The position numbers and the translations under genes are program-made. From positions 4,340,001 through 4,404,000 of the forward strand of contig OZ252297.1 of NCBI GenBank assembly GCA_965250275.1: DNA of 64,000 nt. Reading direction: 5' to 3'. The stretch's first letter is position 1, and each line of letters begins with the position of its first letter. The stretch is from G965250275 sp965250275 (GTDB lineage: Bacteria; Pseudomonadota; Alphaproteobacteria; Rhodobacterales; Rhodobacteraceae). The notes under the pieces are model-generated. The model saw nothing but the letters and a program-made list of their open reading frames with translations, ran no database searches and was not told the DNA's origin. Shown one piece after another: positions 33,414 through 42,840 of this stretch.

Positions 33414-34985
33414 ATGACCGATACCGACAAAGATCGCGTTTGGATCTTCGACACCACTTTGCGTGACGGAGAACAGAGCCCAGGCGCCACCATGTCTCAT
33501 GACGAGAAGCTCGAGATCGCCAGTCTGCTGGACGAGATGGGCGTCGACATCATCGAAGCCGGATTTCCCATAGCATCGGAAGGTGACTTCCGGGCGGTGT
33601 CCGAGATTGCGAAGAACGCGAAGAACAGCGTCATTTGCGGCCTCGCGCGCGCAAACTTCGCTGACATCGACCGGTGCTGGGAAGCGGTGAAACACGCCGA
33701 ACGCCCGCGCATTCATACGTTCATTGGGACGTCACCCCTGCACCGCGCCATTCCAAATCTGACGATGGACGAAATGGACGAGCGCATCCACGAAACCGTC
33801 ACCCATGCCAGGAACCTTTGTGACAATGTGCAGTGGTCCCCGATGGATGCCACGCGCACGGAGTGGGATTACTTGGCGCGTGTGGTTGAGACAGCGATCA
33901 AGGCCGGTGCCACGACGATCAACATCCCCGATACCGTGGGCTACACCGCGCCGATGGAGAGCGCCGACCTGATCCGGCGGCTGATCGCCGAGGTGCCCGG
34001 GGCCGAAGACGTGATCTTTGCCACGCACTGTCACAACGATCTGGGGATGGCCACGGCCAATAGTCTGGCCGCTGTCGAGGGCGGGGCACGTCAGATCGAG
34101 TGCACCATCAACGGGCTGGGCGAGCGGGCCGGAAACACCGCCCTGGAAGAAGTGGTGATGGCTCTGAAAGTGCGCAACGACATCATGCCCTGGCGCACCG
34201 AAATCGACACGACCAAGATCATGAACATCTCGCGTCGGGTTGCTGCTGTCAGCGGATTTGAAGTGCAGTTCAACAAGGCCATCGTTGGCAAGAATGCGTT
34301 CGCTCACGAAAGCGGGATCCATCAGGACGGCATGCTCAAAAATGCCGAAACCTTCGAGATCATGCGGCCCGAAGATGTGGGCCTTAGTGAATCGAACCTT
34401 GTCATGGGCAAGCATTCGGGCCGTGCGGCTTTGCGGGACAAGCTCAATCAGTTGGGCTTTGAAGTGGGCGACAACCAGTTGAAGGATGTGTTTGTCCGGT
34501 TCAAGGAACTCGCCGACCGCAAGAAGGAAGTCTATGAAGACGACCTGCTGGCGCTGATGCAGACCACCGAAGATTCCTCGGCGGACCATCTGAAGATCAA
34601 GTCGCTGCGTGTTGTTTGTGGGACAGATGGGCCGCAACAGGCCGATCTGGTGATGGAAGTGGATGGCGTCGAAGCCAGTACATCGCAGACCGGAGATGGT
34701 CCTGTTGATGCCAGCTTCAATGCCGTGCGCGCCTTGTTCCCCCACGATGCGCGGCTGCAGCTTTATCAGGTGCATGCCGTGACCGAAGGCACCGATGCGC
34801 AGGCCACGGTCTCTGTCCGGATGGAGGAAAACGGGCGGATCGTGACCGGGCAATCCGCCGACACCGACACGGTGGTCGCATCAGTGCGCGCCTATGTGCA
34901 CGCGTTGAACCGCCTGATCATTCGACGGGAAAAATCCGGCCCCGGTTCGGACCAGAGAGAAATCAGCTACAAGGATGTCTCCTGA
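33414..34985 (+). CDS. leuA: 2-isopropylmalate synthase
   Basis: A 523-residue enzyme that commits 2-oxoisovalerate to leucine synthesis. The catalytic N-terminus reads WIFDTTLRDGEQSPGATMSH, with FATHCHNDLGMATANSLAAV (metal-binding HxH) in the barrel. The C-terminal 130 residues form the allosteric leucine-binding domain. Start is taken at MTDTDKDRV, the family start. It is preceded by a leucine-rich leader peptide and a hairpin. A stem-loop follows the stop. The enzyme is complete. Confidence 0.97.
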   Translation: MTDTDKDRVWIFDTTLRDGEQSPGATMSHDEKLEIASLLDEMGVDIIEAGFPIASEGDFRAVSEIAKNAKNSVICGLARANFADIDRCWEAVKHAERPRIHTFIGTSPLHRAIPNLTMDEMDERIHETVTHARNLCDNVQWSPMDATRTEWDYLARVVETAIKAGATTINIPDTVGYTAPMESADLIRRLIAEVPGAEDVIFATHCHNDLGMATANSLAAVEGGARQIECTINGLGERAGNTALEEVVMALKVRNDIMPWRTEIDTTKIMNISRRVAAVSGFEVQFNKAIVGKNAFAHESGIHQDGMLKNAETFEIMRPEDVGLSESNLVMGKHSGRAALRDKLNQLGFEVGDNQLKDVFVRFKELADRKKEVYEDDLLALMQTTEDSSADHLKIKSLRVVCGTDGPQQADLVMEVDGVEASTSQTGDGPVDASFNAVRALFPHDARLQLYQVHAVTEGTDAQATVSVRMEENGRIVTGQSADTDTVVASVRAYVHALNRLIIRREKSGPGSDQREISYKDVS

Positions 34986-34998
34986 CGCAGATCTTGCC

Positions 34999-35022
34999 GG
35001 CGGCAACTTGGTTGTTGCCGCC
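34999..35022 (+). terminator. Hairpin after leuA
   Basis: GGCGGCAAC-6-GTTGCCGCC, a nine-base-pair perfect stem 14 bases after the stop. The following bases are A/T-mixed rather than a T-run, so it is a probable but atypical terminator. Confidence 0.55.
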
Positions 35023-35073
35023 GAATGCTAAATAGTCCTTTGAGACGATCACATCCGCGGAAAGCCGAGAAGA

Positions 35074-35964
35074 TCAGCTCTCTTGCTCGGCCTCTTCAGG
35101 CGCGATCTTGTCTTGGGTCTGCGTGTCGAAGTCGCCGGCGTCGTGCCGCTCATGCAGTTGCAGGGACGGTTCGCCAAATGCGCGGTTGACCATACGGCCG
35201 CGGAGAACCGCGGGACGGGCGTCGATCATCTTGGCCCAACGCATGACATTCTCATAGCTTTCGACATCCAGGAATTCGGCGGCTGAGTAAAGCCGTCCCA
35301 GCACCAATTGGCCGTACCAGGGCCAGATGGCCATATCAGCAATCGTGTAGTCACCGTCCACCATGAACTCGGTCTCGGCCAACCGGCGATCCAGCACATC
35401 AAGCTGGCGCTTGGTCTCCATCGCGAAGCGGTTGATCGGGTACTCCATCTTTGACGGGGCATAGGCGTAGAAATGGCCAAAACCACCGCCCAGATAGGGG
35501 GCACTGCCCATTTGCCAGAAGAGCCATGACAGCATCTCGGCCCGCTTTGCCGGAGCTTTGGTCAGAAAGGCGCCGAATTTTTCGGCCAGATAGAGCAGCA
35601 TCGCGCCGGATTCGAAAATCCGCGTCGGCGTCGGTGTCGAGTGGTCCATCAACGCCGGGATCTTTGAGTTCGGATTCACATCCACAAACCCGCTGCCGAA
35701 TTGCTCACCTTCGCCGATGTTCACCAGCCACGCATCATACTCCGCATCCGAGTGTCCCGCAGCCAGAAGCTCTTCGAAGAGCACCGTGACCTTTACGCCG
35801 TTCGGTGTCGCCAGCGAGTAGAGCTGATGCGGATGTTTGCCCACCGGTAGTGCCTTGTCATGGGTCGGCCCGGCAATGGGCCGGTTGATGCTGGCAAAAC
35901 GGCCACCGCTTTCGGTATCCCATGTCCACACCTTTGGCGGTTCGTATTCGGTTTCTTCTGTCAT
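35074..35964 (-). CDS. yghU: Glutathione-dependent disulfide-bond oxidoreductase, YghU-type GST
   Basis: A 296-residue glutathione transferase of the Nu/YghU group. The N-terminal thioredoxin-like domain has KHPHQLYSLATPNGVKVTVL, then NSKIPALMD (cis-Pro) and ESGAMLLYLAEKF. The all-helical C-terminal domain begins near residue 150. A long N-terminal extension (about 45 residues) is typical of YghU. The protein reduces disulfides with two bound glutathione molecules. It is divergent from mreB. The 281-base gap to mreB contains no ORF of note; TATAAG at 36178-36183 is a weak candidate -10 for mreB. Confidence 0.9.
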   Translation of the reverse strand: MTEETEYEPPKVWTWDTESGGRFASINRPIAGPTHDKALPVGKHPHQLYSLATPNGVKVTVLFEELLAAGHSDAEYDAWLVNIGEGEQFGSGFVDVNPNSKIPALMDHSTPTPTRIFESGAMLLYLAEKFGAFLTKAPAKRAEMLSWLFWQMGSAPYLGGGFGHFYAYAPSKMEYPINRFAMETKRQLDVLDRRLAETEFMVDGDYTIADMAIWPWYGQLVLGRLYSAAEFLDVESYENVMRWAKMIDARPAVLRGRMVNRAFGEPSLQLHERHDAGDFDTQTQDKIAPEEAEQES

Positions 35965-36245
35965 CTATCTTGTCCGGTATTTAGAAATGAGGTCCGGCGC
36001 CTGAGGCCGTAGCGCGCGCACCTTGCATGGTTCTCACAGGAAAGGAAACCAACCCAGACCCGCCGCCTTGCAAATGGATGCGCCCGGCACATGGCTTGGC
36101 GCGACGTCAGATATGTAAGTGGCAGAAAGGTGCTGACAACGCCGCATTCTTCCCTTTCGCAAGCCCCGCACGCTGCCTATAAGATGTTGGCCCCCGACCA
36201 ACAGAGTCGCCGGGGCTTTGGCAGTTTCTACAGGATCGCACATTC

Positions 36246-37292
36246 ATGTCGCTGTTTGATAATCTCGGTGGTCTGTTCACGGCGGACATGGCGATCGACC
36301 TCGGCACCGCAAACACCTTGGTTTATGTCAAGGGCCGAGGAGTGATCCTCAGCGAACCTTCGGTGGTTGCGTATCATGTCAAAGACGGTGTGAAGAAAGT
36401 TCTCGCCGTTGGCGAAGACGCAAAGCTTATGCTGGGACGCACACCCGGCAGCATCGAAGCCATCCGCCCGATGCGTGAAGGCGTGATCGCGGACTTTGAT
36501 ACTGCCGAGGAAATGATCAAGCACTTCATTCGCAAGGTGCACAAGCGCTCGACCTTTTCCAAACCCAAGGTGATCGTCTGCGTGCCACATGGTGCAACCC
36601 CAGTTGAGAAACGCGCCATTCGGCAATCTGTCTTGTCGGCAGGCGCACGGCGCGCGGGCCTGATCGCCGAACCCATCGCGGCCGCCATCGGGGCAGGCAT
36701 GCCGATCACGGATCCAACCGGGAACATGGTCGTCGATATCGGGGGCGGCACCACCGAGGTCGCCGTTCTGTCACTGGGCGACATCGTCTACGCCCGCTCG
36801 GTCCGGGTGGGTGGCGACCGTATGGACGAAGCGATCATCTCTTACCTGCGGCGTCAGCAGAACTTGCTGGTGGGTGAATCCACTGCCGAACGCATCAAGA
36901 CCTCGATCGGCACCGCGCGCATGCCAGATGACGGGCGCGGAACGTCCATGCAGATCCGGGGGCGCGATTTGCTCAATGGTGTTCCCAAGGAAATTGAAAT
37001 CAGTGCGGCACAAGTGGCCGAGGCGCTGGCAGAGCCCGTGCAGCAAATCTGCGAGGCGGTGATGACCGCGCTGGAGACAACACCACCGGATTTGGCGGCC
37101 GACATCGTGGATCGGGGCGTGATGCTGACCGGAGGGGGCGCCCTGTTGGGTGACCTCGATCTGGCACTGCGCGAGCAGACCGGGCTTGCCGTATCGATTG
37201 CTGATGAAAGCCTGAACTGTGTGGCGTTGGGAACGGGCAAAGCGCTGGAATATGAAAAGCAATTGCGCCACGCAATTGACTATGACAGCTAA
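36246..37292 (+). CDS. mreB: Rod shape-determining actin homologue MreB
   Basis: A 348-residue bacterial actin. Phosphate-binding loops are MAIDLGTANTLVYVKGRG and NMVVDIGGGTTEVAVLSLGD. The adenosine motif is VMLTGGGALLGDLD near the C-terminus. It polymerises at the inner membrane and positions the elongasome. It heads a same-strand cluster of mreB, mreC, mreD, mrdA and rodA, and has an AGGA-like ribosome site. Confidence 0.98.
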   Translation: MSLFDNLGGLFTADMAIDLGTANTLVYVKGRGVILSEPSVVAYHVKDGVKKVLAVGEDAKLMLGRTPGSIEAIRPMREGVIADFDTAEEMIKHFIRKVHKRSTFSKPKVIVCVPHGATPVEKRAIRQSVLSAGARRAGLIAEPIAAAIGAGMPITDPTGNMVVDIGGGTTEVAVLSLGDIVYARSVRVGGDRMDEAIISYLRRQQNLLVGESTAERIKTSIGTARMPDDGRGTSMQIRGRDLLNGVPKEIEISAAQVAEALAEPVQQICEAVMTALETTPPDLAADIVDRGVMLTGGGALLGDLDLALREQTGLAVSIADESLNCVALGTGKALEYEKQLRHAIDYDS

Positions 37293-37349
37293 CCTGCGCA
37301 ATTTTCGACGCACGTTCACTCGCGCGCTGCGGCGCAAGAAGGGGACATT

Positions 37350-38258
37350 TTGGCAAGAGACCGATCACAGAACGAGGACTATGCAGGCCCGCTGAGCCGT
37401 CTGGTTCTGGGCGTCGTGATTCTGTGTCTCATCGGTATTTTTCTGGTTTGGCGGATCGACAGCCCGCGGGTCGAGAGGTTTCGCGCACAGGTGACCGATG
37501 CCGTGCTGCCCAGCATGGACTGGGCCATGAAACCGGTAACCGGGGCAATCAACCTGATCCGGGATTTTCAGAGTTACCAACGGCTTGCGGATCAAAACCG
37601 CGAACTCCGCAGCGAGTTGCGCCAAATGCAGGCCTGGAAAGAGGCAGCTCTGCAGCTTGAGCAGGAGAACGCGCGCCTGCTTGATCTCAACAACGTCAGG
37701 CTGGACCCACGGCTGACCTATGTCACTGGTGTGGTCATGGCAGACAGCGGTTCTCCCTTTCGGCAATCGGTGCTGCTGAATGTGGGCGCCCGCGACGGGA
37801 TTATGGACGGCTGGGCCGCGATGGACGGCATTGGACTGGTTGGGCGTATCTCGGGTGTTGGTCAAAACACATCTCGGGTCATACAGCTCACGGATGCCAG
37901 CAGCGCGGTACCGGCTATGATTCAGCCATCGGGTCAGACCGCACTTATCACGGGTGACAACTCCGCAACCCCGGTGGTTGATTTTCTGGAAAAACCTGAG
38001 CTGGTGCGCCCTGGCGATCGCGTCGTGAGTTCCGGCGATGGGGGCGTCTTTCCTGCCGGGTTGCTGATCGGGCAGGTCGCCGCAGATCGGTCCGGGCGCC
38101 TGCGGGTCCGGCTTGCCGCGGACTATGAGCGGTTGGAGTTCCTGCGCGTCCTGCGCCACCATGGCTTTGAGCCCCTGACTGATCCCGGCGATATTGTCGG
38201 ACCGCCTGCCCCGCCCCAAGCGCTCAACGCCAGCGAAGCGGAGGCAGGTGATGGGTGA
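37350..38258 (+). CDS. mreC: Rod shape-determining protein MreC
   Basis: A 302-residue bitopic inner-membrane protein of the elongasome. One membrane helix (residues 18-34), a coiled-coil region (about 70-105, rich in Arg/Gln/Glu), then the beta-rich periplasmic MreC domain with DSGSPFRQSVLLNVGARDGI and VVSSGDGGVFPAGLLIGQV. The start is TTG, preceded by AAGGGG. The stop overlaps mreD by eight bases. The unusual start codon may lower its output relative to mreB. Confidence 0.95.
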   Translation: MARDRSQNEDYAGPLSRLVLGVVILCLIGIFLVWRIDSPRVERFRAQVTDAVLPSMDWAMKPVTGAINLIRDFQSYQRLADQNRELRSELRQMQAWKEAALQLEQENARLLDLNNVRLDPRLTYVTGVVMADSGSPFRQSVLLNVGARDGIMDGWAAMDGIGLVGRISGVGQNTSRVIQLTDASSAVPAMIQPSGQTALITGDNSATPVVDFLEKPELVRPGDRVVSSGDGGVFPAGLLIGQVAADRSGRLRVRLAADYERLEFLRVLRHHGFEPLTDPGDIVGPPAPPQALNASEAEAGDG

Positions 38259-38790
38259 ACTTTCGAATTCCCGCACTTGGATGATGCGGCTGGGATTTAT
38301 CGCGCTCGGTACGGTGATCATCTTTTTCCATTTGCTTCCGCTGAACACCGCCCCACCGCGCTGGGCCCCACCGGATGTTCTGATCGCATCGGCCTTTGCG
38401 TGGTCGTTGCGGCGCCCCGACTATGTGCCGATCGTGAGCCTGGCTGCTGTGATGCTGATGGCCGATCTGATGTATCAGCGACCGCCCGGCTTGATGGCTG
38501 CACTGGTGGTGCTTGGGTGCGAGTATCTGAAAACGCGGTTCGGTCGGCTGAGTGATGCCAGTTTCGCCGGAGAGTGGGCCGCCGTTTGTATTGTGGTGGT
38601 GGCGATCACGATTCTCAATCGGATGATCCTAATCCTGTTGGGCGTGGACGTCGCGCCGCTGGGTCTGACATTGCTTCAGATGATCATGACCTTGGCGGTT
38701 TATCCCGTCGTCGTTCTCGTCACGCAGAGCGTGCTGGGGGTTCGCAAACTGGCGCCGAGCGACGCAGATGCACTGGGAACGCGGGCATGA
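38251..38790 (+). CDS. mreD: Rod shape-determining protein MreD
   Basis: A 179-residue integral membrane protein with about five predicted helices and little soluble sequence. Start is the ATG inside the end of mreC (overlap of eight bases). Family landmarks are the WAPPDVLIASAFAWSLRRPD segment and the later RFGRLSDASF. Its stop overlaps mrdA by four bases. The operon position confirms the assignment. Confidence 0.92.
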   Translation: MGELSNSRTWMMRLGFIALGTVIIFFHLLPLNTAPPRWAPPDVLIASAFAWSLRRPDYVPIVSLAAVMLMADLMYQRPPGLMAALVVLGCEYLKTRFGRLSDASFAGEWAAVCIVVVAITILNRMILILLGVDVAPLGLTLLQMIMTLAVYPVVVLVTQSVLGVRKLAPSDADALGTRA

Positions 38791-40730
38791 GGCGAAATCC
38801 CAAAGAACTGGAACTGACCCACCGGCAGACCACACGCCGGGCCCTGATCCTGGGGGGCCTTCAACTTGGGTTCGTCGGCGCGCTTGGACTGCGCATGCAG
38901 CACCTGCAGGTGGATCAGGCCGATCAGTTTCGCCTCCTTGCGGAAGAAAACCGCGTCAACATCCGGCTGATCCCGCCGACACGCGGTGAGCTTTACGATC
39001 GCAATGGCAAGGTCATTGCCCGCAATGTGCCCAGCTACCGCATCATAATGGTCCGCGAGGACGCGGGCGACGTGGACAAGGTCGTCAGCCGACTGTCGCA
39101 ACTTGTCGAACTGGACCCTGAAGAACTCGAACGCGCCATGGCTGAGATGGAGCGCAGCCCGCCTTTCCTCCCCGTGACCCTTGCTGATCGGACCAGTTGG
39201 GAGGCGATCAGTAAGGTCGCCGTCAACACCCCTGCTCTGCCCGGCATCACCCCCGAGGTTGGACTGACGCGTGTTTATCCGAGTGGCGGAGGGTTTGCCC
39301 ATGTGGTCGGCTATGTCGGCCCGGTGAGTGACTACGATCTGAGCCAGATCGAAGACCCTGAGCCGGTGCTGCGTATCCCGCGCTTTCAGATCGGCAAAGT
39401 CGGTTTAGAGGCGAAACAGGAGAGCCTTCTGCGTGGCAAGGCCGGCGCGAAGCGGGTTGAGGTCAATGCAGCCGGACGCGTCATGCGCGAGTTGGACCGG
39501 CGTGAAGGACAGCCCGGCGCAGACCTACAGCTCACGCTGGATTCCGGTCTGCAGGAATACGTTCAGGCGCGCCTGGGCGAGGAAAGCGCCAGCGCTGTGG
39601 TGATGGATACGGATACGGGCGATCTGTTGGCCATCGCCTCATCTCCGACCTACGACCCCAACTTGTTCGTACGCGGCATTTCTGTGGCCGATTACCGCGC
39701 GCTCACCGACAACAAGTATCGTCCGCTGGCCAACAAATCCGTTCAGGGCACCTACCCCCCCGGATCAACCTTTAAGATGATCACCGCCATGGCGGCGCTG
39801 GAGGAAGGCTTGATCGGCCCCGATGATACGGTCTGGTGTCCGGGATTTCTTCAGGTTGCCGGGAGACGGTTCCATTGCTGGAAGCGCGGGGGACATGGCC
39901 ATGTCGATCTGAACACGTCGCTGAAACGCAGTTGCGACGTTTACTACTACGATCTTGCTCTGAAGGTCGGGATCGACAAGATCAGTGCGATGGCCCAACG
40001 GTTTGGTCTGGGCGTGCGCCACGACCTGCCTATGTCCGCCGTGGCGCGTGGACTGACTCCGGACCGCGCGTGGAAAGAACGGGTTCACGGGCAAAGCTGG
40101 CTGGTGGGAGATACCGCCAACGCCTCGATCGGTCAGGGCTTCATGCTGGCTTCACCGCTGCAGCTTGCAGTCATGACCGCTCGCCTGGCCACCGGGCGCA
40201 GCGTCTCGCCGCGACTGGTGAAATCCGTTGATGGCGTGGATCAGCCAGACGGCGCCGGTGAACCCATGGGCATGAACGAAAACAATCTGCGCAAGATGCG
40301 AAGCGCAATGTATTCGGTCAGCAATGACCGGCGCGGCACGGCCTATGGCAGCCGGATCATCGAAGATGGGTACCGTCTGGCCGGAAAAACGGGCACCAGC
40401 CAAGTGCGCAACATCACTGCTGCTGAACGTGCGGCAGGTGTGATCCGCAACGAAGACCTGCCGTGGGAACGCCGCGATCATGCGCTCTTTGTAAGTTTTG
40501 CGCCCTATGACGCGCCCAAGATCGCTGTGTCCGTGGTGGTCGAACACGGCGGCGGCGGGTCGCGCGCCGCGGCCCCGATTGCCCGCGATATCACGCTTCA
40601 GGCGCTCTATGGCGGGACGCCCCCGCTTGAGGCTTATCCGGCCAAGGATCGCGATCGCATCGAAGCACAGCAGGAAGAACTGCGGCGTCAAACACCCGAC
40701 AGGCCCGCTGACGAAAGCGACCGGGCATGA
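38787..40730 (+). CDS. mrdA: Penicillin-binding protein 2, elongasome transpeptidase
   Basis: A 647-residue class B PBP. One N-terminal membrane helix (about 18-38), a dimerisation/pedestal region with TRGELYDRNGKVIARNVPSY, and a C-terminal transpeptidase domain. The catalytic motifs are GTYPPGSTFKM (SxxK), SCD in LKRSCDVYYYD (SxN-like), and KTGTSQ (KTG). The ATG overlaps mreD by ATGA. A frame open further upstream is antisense-like and not homologous. It partners with RodA. Confidence 0.97.
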   Translation: MRRNPKELELTHRQTTRRALILGGLQLGFVGALGLRMQHLQVDQADQFRLLAEENRVNIRLIPPTRGELYDRNGKVIARNVPSYRIIMVREDAGDVDKVVSRLSQLVELDPEELERAMAEMERSPPFLPVTLADRTSWEAISKVAVNTPALPGITPEVGLTRVYPSGGGFAHVVGYVGPVSDYDLSQIEDPEPVLRIPRFQIGKVGLEAKQESLLRGKAGAKRVEVNAAGRVMRELDRREGQPGADLQLTLDSGLQEYVQARLGEESASAVVMDTDTGDLLAIASSPTYDPNLFVRGISVADYRALTDNKYRPLANKSVQGTYPPGSTFKMITAMAALEEGLIGPDDTVWCPGFLQVAGRRFHCWKRGGHGHVDLNTSLKRSCDVYYYDLALKVGIDKISAMAQRFGLGVRHDLPMSAVARGLTPDRAWKERVHGQSWLVGDTANASIGQGFMLASPLQLAVMTARLATGRSVSPRLVKSVDGVDQPDGAGEPMGMNENNLRKMRSAMYSVSNDRRGTAYGSRIIEDGYRLAGKTGTSQVRNITAAERAAGVIRNEDLPWERRDHALFVSFAPYDAPKIAVSVVVEHGGGGSRAAAPIARDITLQALYGGTPPLEAYPAKDRDRIEAQQEELRRQTPDRPADESDRA

Positions 40731-41866
40731 GCTATCTTGAATACTCGGTGAAGTCGGTGCCCTCGGGCATTCGCAAAGTACTCTTTCTCAATTGGCCGTT
40801 GACCCTTTTGCTGATCTCGGTGGCCTGTATCGGATTCCTGATGCTCTATTCGGTAGCGGGAGGTTCGTTCTCGCCGTGGGCAGAGCCGCAGATGAAGCGC
40901 TTTGCACTGGGCATGGCGGTGATGATGTTCGTCGCGATGGTTCCAATCTGGTTCTGGCGCAACATGGCTGTTGTGGCCTATCTGCTTTCGATTGTTCTGT
41001 TGATCGCTGTGGAGTTCTTTGGCGTCGTCGGCATGGGCGCGCAGCGCTGGATCGATTTGGGTTTCATGCGGCTGCAGCCTTCGGAGCTGATGAAGATCAC
41101 GATGATCATGCTGCTGGCCGCCTACTACGACTGGCTCCCCGCAAAGCGCACGTCGCGACCTTTCTGGGTTTTGATCCCGGTGATGATGATCCTGTTTCCA
41201 ACGTACCTCGTGCTGCGTCAGCCGGATCTGGGCACGTCAATCCTGCTGCTGGCGGCGGGCGGAGGGCTGATGTTTCTTGCCGGGGTGCATTGGGCCTATT
41301 TCGTGGCCGTCATCGGGGCGGCCGTTGGACTGGTGACAGCGGTGTTCAAAGGCCGCGGCACCGACTGGCAATTGCTTCAGGACTATCAGTACCGTCGCAT
41401 TGACACGTTTCTCGACCCTGCCTCGGACCCGCTGGGGGCGGGCTATCACATCACCCAGTCCAAGATCGCGCTGGGCTCCGGCGGCTGGACTGGCCGTGGC
41501 TTCATGCAAGGCACCCAATCGCGGCTGAACTTCTTGCCAGAGAAGCACACCGACTTCATCTTCACTACGCTGGCCGAAGAGTTCGGGTTTGTTGGAGGCA
41601 TCTCGCTGCTGGTGCTCTATGGTCTGATCGTTGTCTTCTGCGTGGTCACGGCAATCTCCACGCGCGACCGTTTTTCTTCGCTGGTCACGTTTGGAATTGC
41701 GATCACATTCTTTCTGTTCTTCGCGGTGAACATGTCGATGGTTATGGGGCTGGCACCCGTGGTTGGCGTCCCCCTGCCAATGGTCAGCTATGGCGGGTCC
41801 GCAATGCTGGTTCTGATGGCGGCATTTGGCATCGTTCAAAGCGCTCACATCCATCGACCACGATAG
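40727..41866 (+). CDS. rodA: Peptidoglycan glycosyltransferase RodA
   Basis: A 379-residue SEDS-family membrane protein with about ten helices. It polymerises glycan strands together with PBP2. Landmarks are GAQRWIDLGFMRLQPSELMK, PDLGTSILLLAAGGGLMFLA, the Asp-containing loop EKHTDFIFTTLAEEFGFVGG and the late PLPMVSYGGSAMLVLMAAFG. It overlaps mrdA by ATGA and ends just before a hydroxyacid dehydrogenase gene. Confidence 0.97.
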   Translation: MSYLEYSVKSVPSGIRKVLFLNWPLTLLLISVACIGFLMLYSVAGGSFSPWAEPQMKRFALGMAVMMFVAMVPIWFWRNMAVVAYLLSIVLLIAVEFFGVVGMGAQRWIDLGFMRLQPSELMKITMIMLLAAYYDWLPAKRTSRPFWVLIPVMMILFPTYLVLRQPDLGTSILLLAAGGGLMFLAGVHWAYFVAVIGAAVGLVTAVFKGRGTDWQLLQDYQYRRIDTFLDPASDPLGAGYHITQSKIALGSGGWTGRGFMQGTQSRLNFLPEKHTDFIFTTLAEEFGFVGGISLLVLYGLIVVFCVVTAISTRDRFSSLVTFGIAITFFLFFAVNMSMVMGLAPVVGVPLPMVSYGGSAMLVLMAAFGIVQSAHIHRPR

Positions 41867-41873
41867 GGGCAAA

Positions 41874-42806
41874 ATGACCACCCAAGTGCTTTTTGCCGCC
41901 CGGCCCGAAGGCTGGAGCAGCTACGAAGAACCGCTGCGCCGGGCATTGGATGCGACCGGGCTCGGCTATGCATTGGCCACCGATCTGCCTCCAGCCTCCG
42001 TCGACTACATCGTTTATGCCCCCAACAGCCCGGTGCAGGATTTCTCACCTTTCACGCGGCTGAAAGCCGTTCTCAACCTCTGGGCGGGTGTTGAGGACGT
42101 GGTGCACAACGAGACCCTGACCGTCCCGTTGGCCCGCATGGTCGATCAGGGTTTAACACAGGGCATGCTGGAATGGGTCACCGGGCACTGTCTGAGGTAC
42201 CATTTGGGAATCGACTACTTTTTGGCGCGGCAAGACGGCACTTGGGACAAACGCGTACCGCCGCTGGCGCAGAACCGGACGATCGGGATTTTGGGCCTTG
42301 GCGTTCTTGGCGTTGCCTGCGCGCAAGCCTTGCAGGGGCTTGGATTTTCGGTGGCCGGCTGGAGCCGTAGCCCGAAATCCATCGAAGGTGTCAAAACGCA
42401 TCACGGGGCGGACGGGCTTCAGAAAGTCCTGTCATCAGCAGAAATTGTCGTCCTCCTCCTGCCCGACACCCCCGCAACCGCCAATCTGATTGACGGCGAC
42501 GCGCTGGCACAGTTGCCGAATGGTGCGTTTCTGCTGAACCCGGGTCGTGGCACCCTGATTGACGATGACGCCCTGTTCGCGGCGCTGGGCGCGGGGCAAA
42601 TTGCCCACGCGACCCTGGATGTCTTTCGCACTGAGCCCTTGCCGCCCGACCATCCTTACTGGGCGCACCCGCGCGTGACCATCACACCGCACATCGCCTC
42701 GGAAACTCGCCCCGAAACTGCCGCGCAAGTGATCGCAGAAAACGTGCGGCGCGGCGAAAATGGCGAGCCGTTTTTGCATTTGGTGGACCGCTCGGCGGGA
42801 TACTGA
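41874..42806 (+). CDS. D-2-hydroxyacid dehydrogenase, glyoxylate/hydroxypyruvate reductase A type
   Basis: A 310-residue NAD(P)-dependent reductase. The Rossmann motif is TIGILGLGVLGVACAQALQGLG. The signature VVLLLPDTPATANLIDGDAL and LLNPGRGTLIDDDAL follow. The catalytic Arg/Glu/His region spans TLDVFRTEPLPPDHPYW and ITPHIAS. The start ATG is seven bases after the rodA stop, suggesting co-transcription with the elongasome operon, though no functional link is evident. It resembles GhrA. Confidence 0.9.
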   Translation: MTTQVLFAARPEGWSSYEEPLRRALDATGLGYALATDLPPASVDYIVYAPNSPVQDFSPFTRLKAVLNLWAGVEDVVHNETLTVPLARMVDQGLTQGMLEWVTGHCLRYHLGIDYFLARQDGTWDKRVPPLAQNRTIGILGLGVLGVACAQALQGLGFSVAGWSRSPKSIEGVKTHHGADGLQKVLSSAEIVVLLLPDTPATANLIDGDALAQLPNGAFLLNPGRGTLIDDDALFAALGAGQIAHATLDVFRTEPLPPDHPYWAHPRVTITPHIASETRPETAAQVIAENVRRGENGEPFLHLVDRSAGY

Positions 42807-42840
42807 TGCGCGGCCGCCCACCGATGGTAGGTCTATTCCG

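Noticed and set aside
34999..35022. The hairpin after leuA as a certain intrinsic terminator
   Set aside because: The stem is perfect but lacks a T-run, so it is listed only with moderate confidence.
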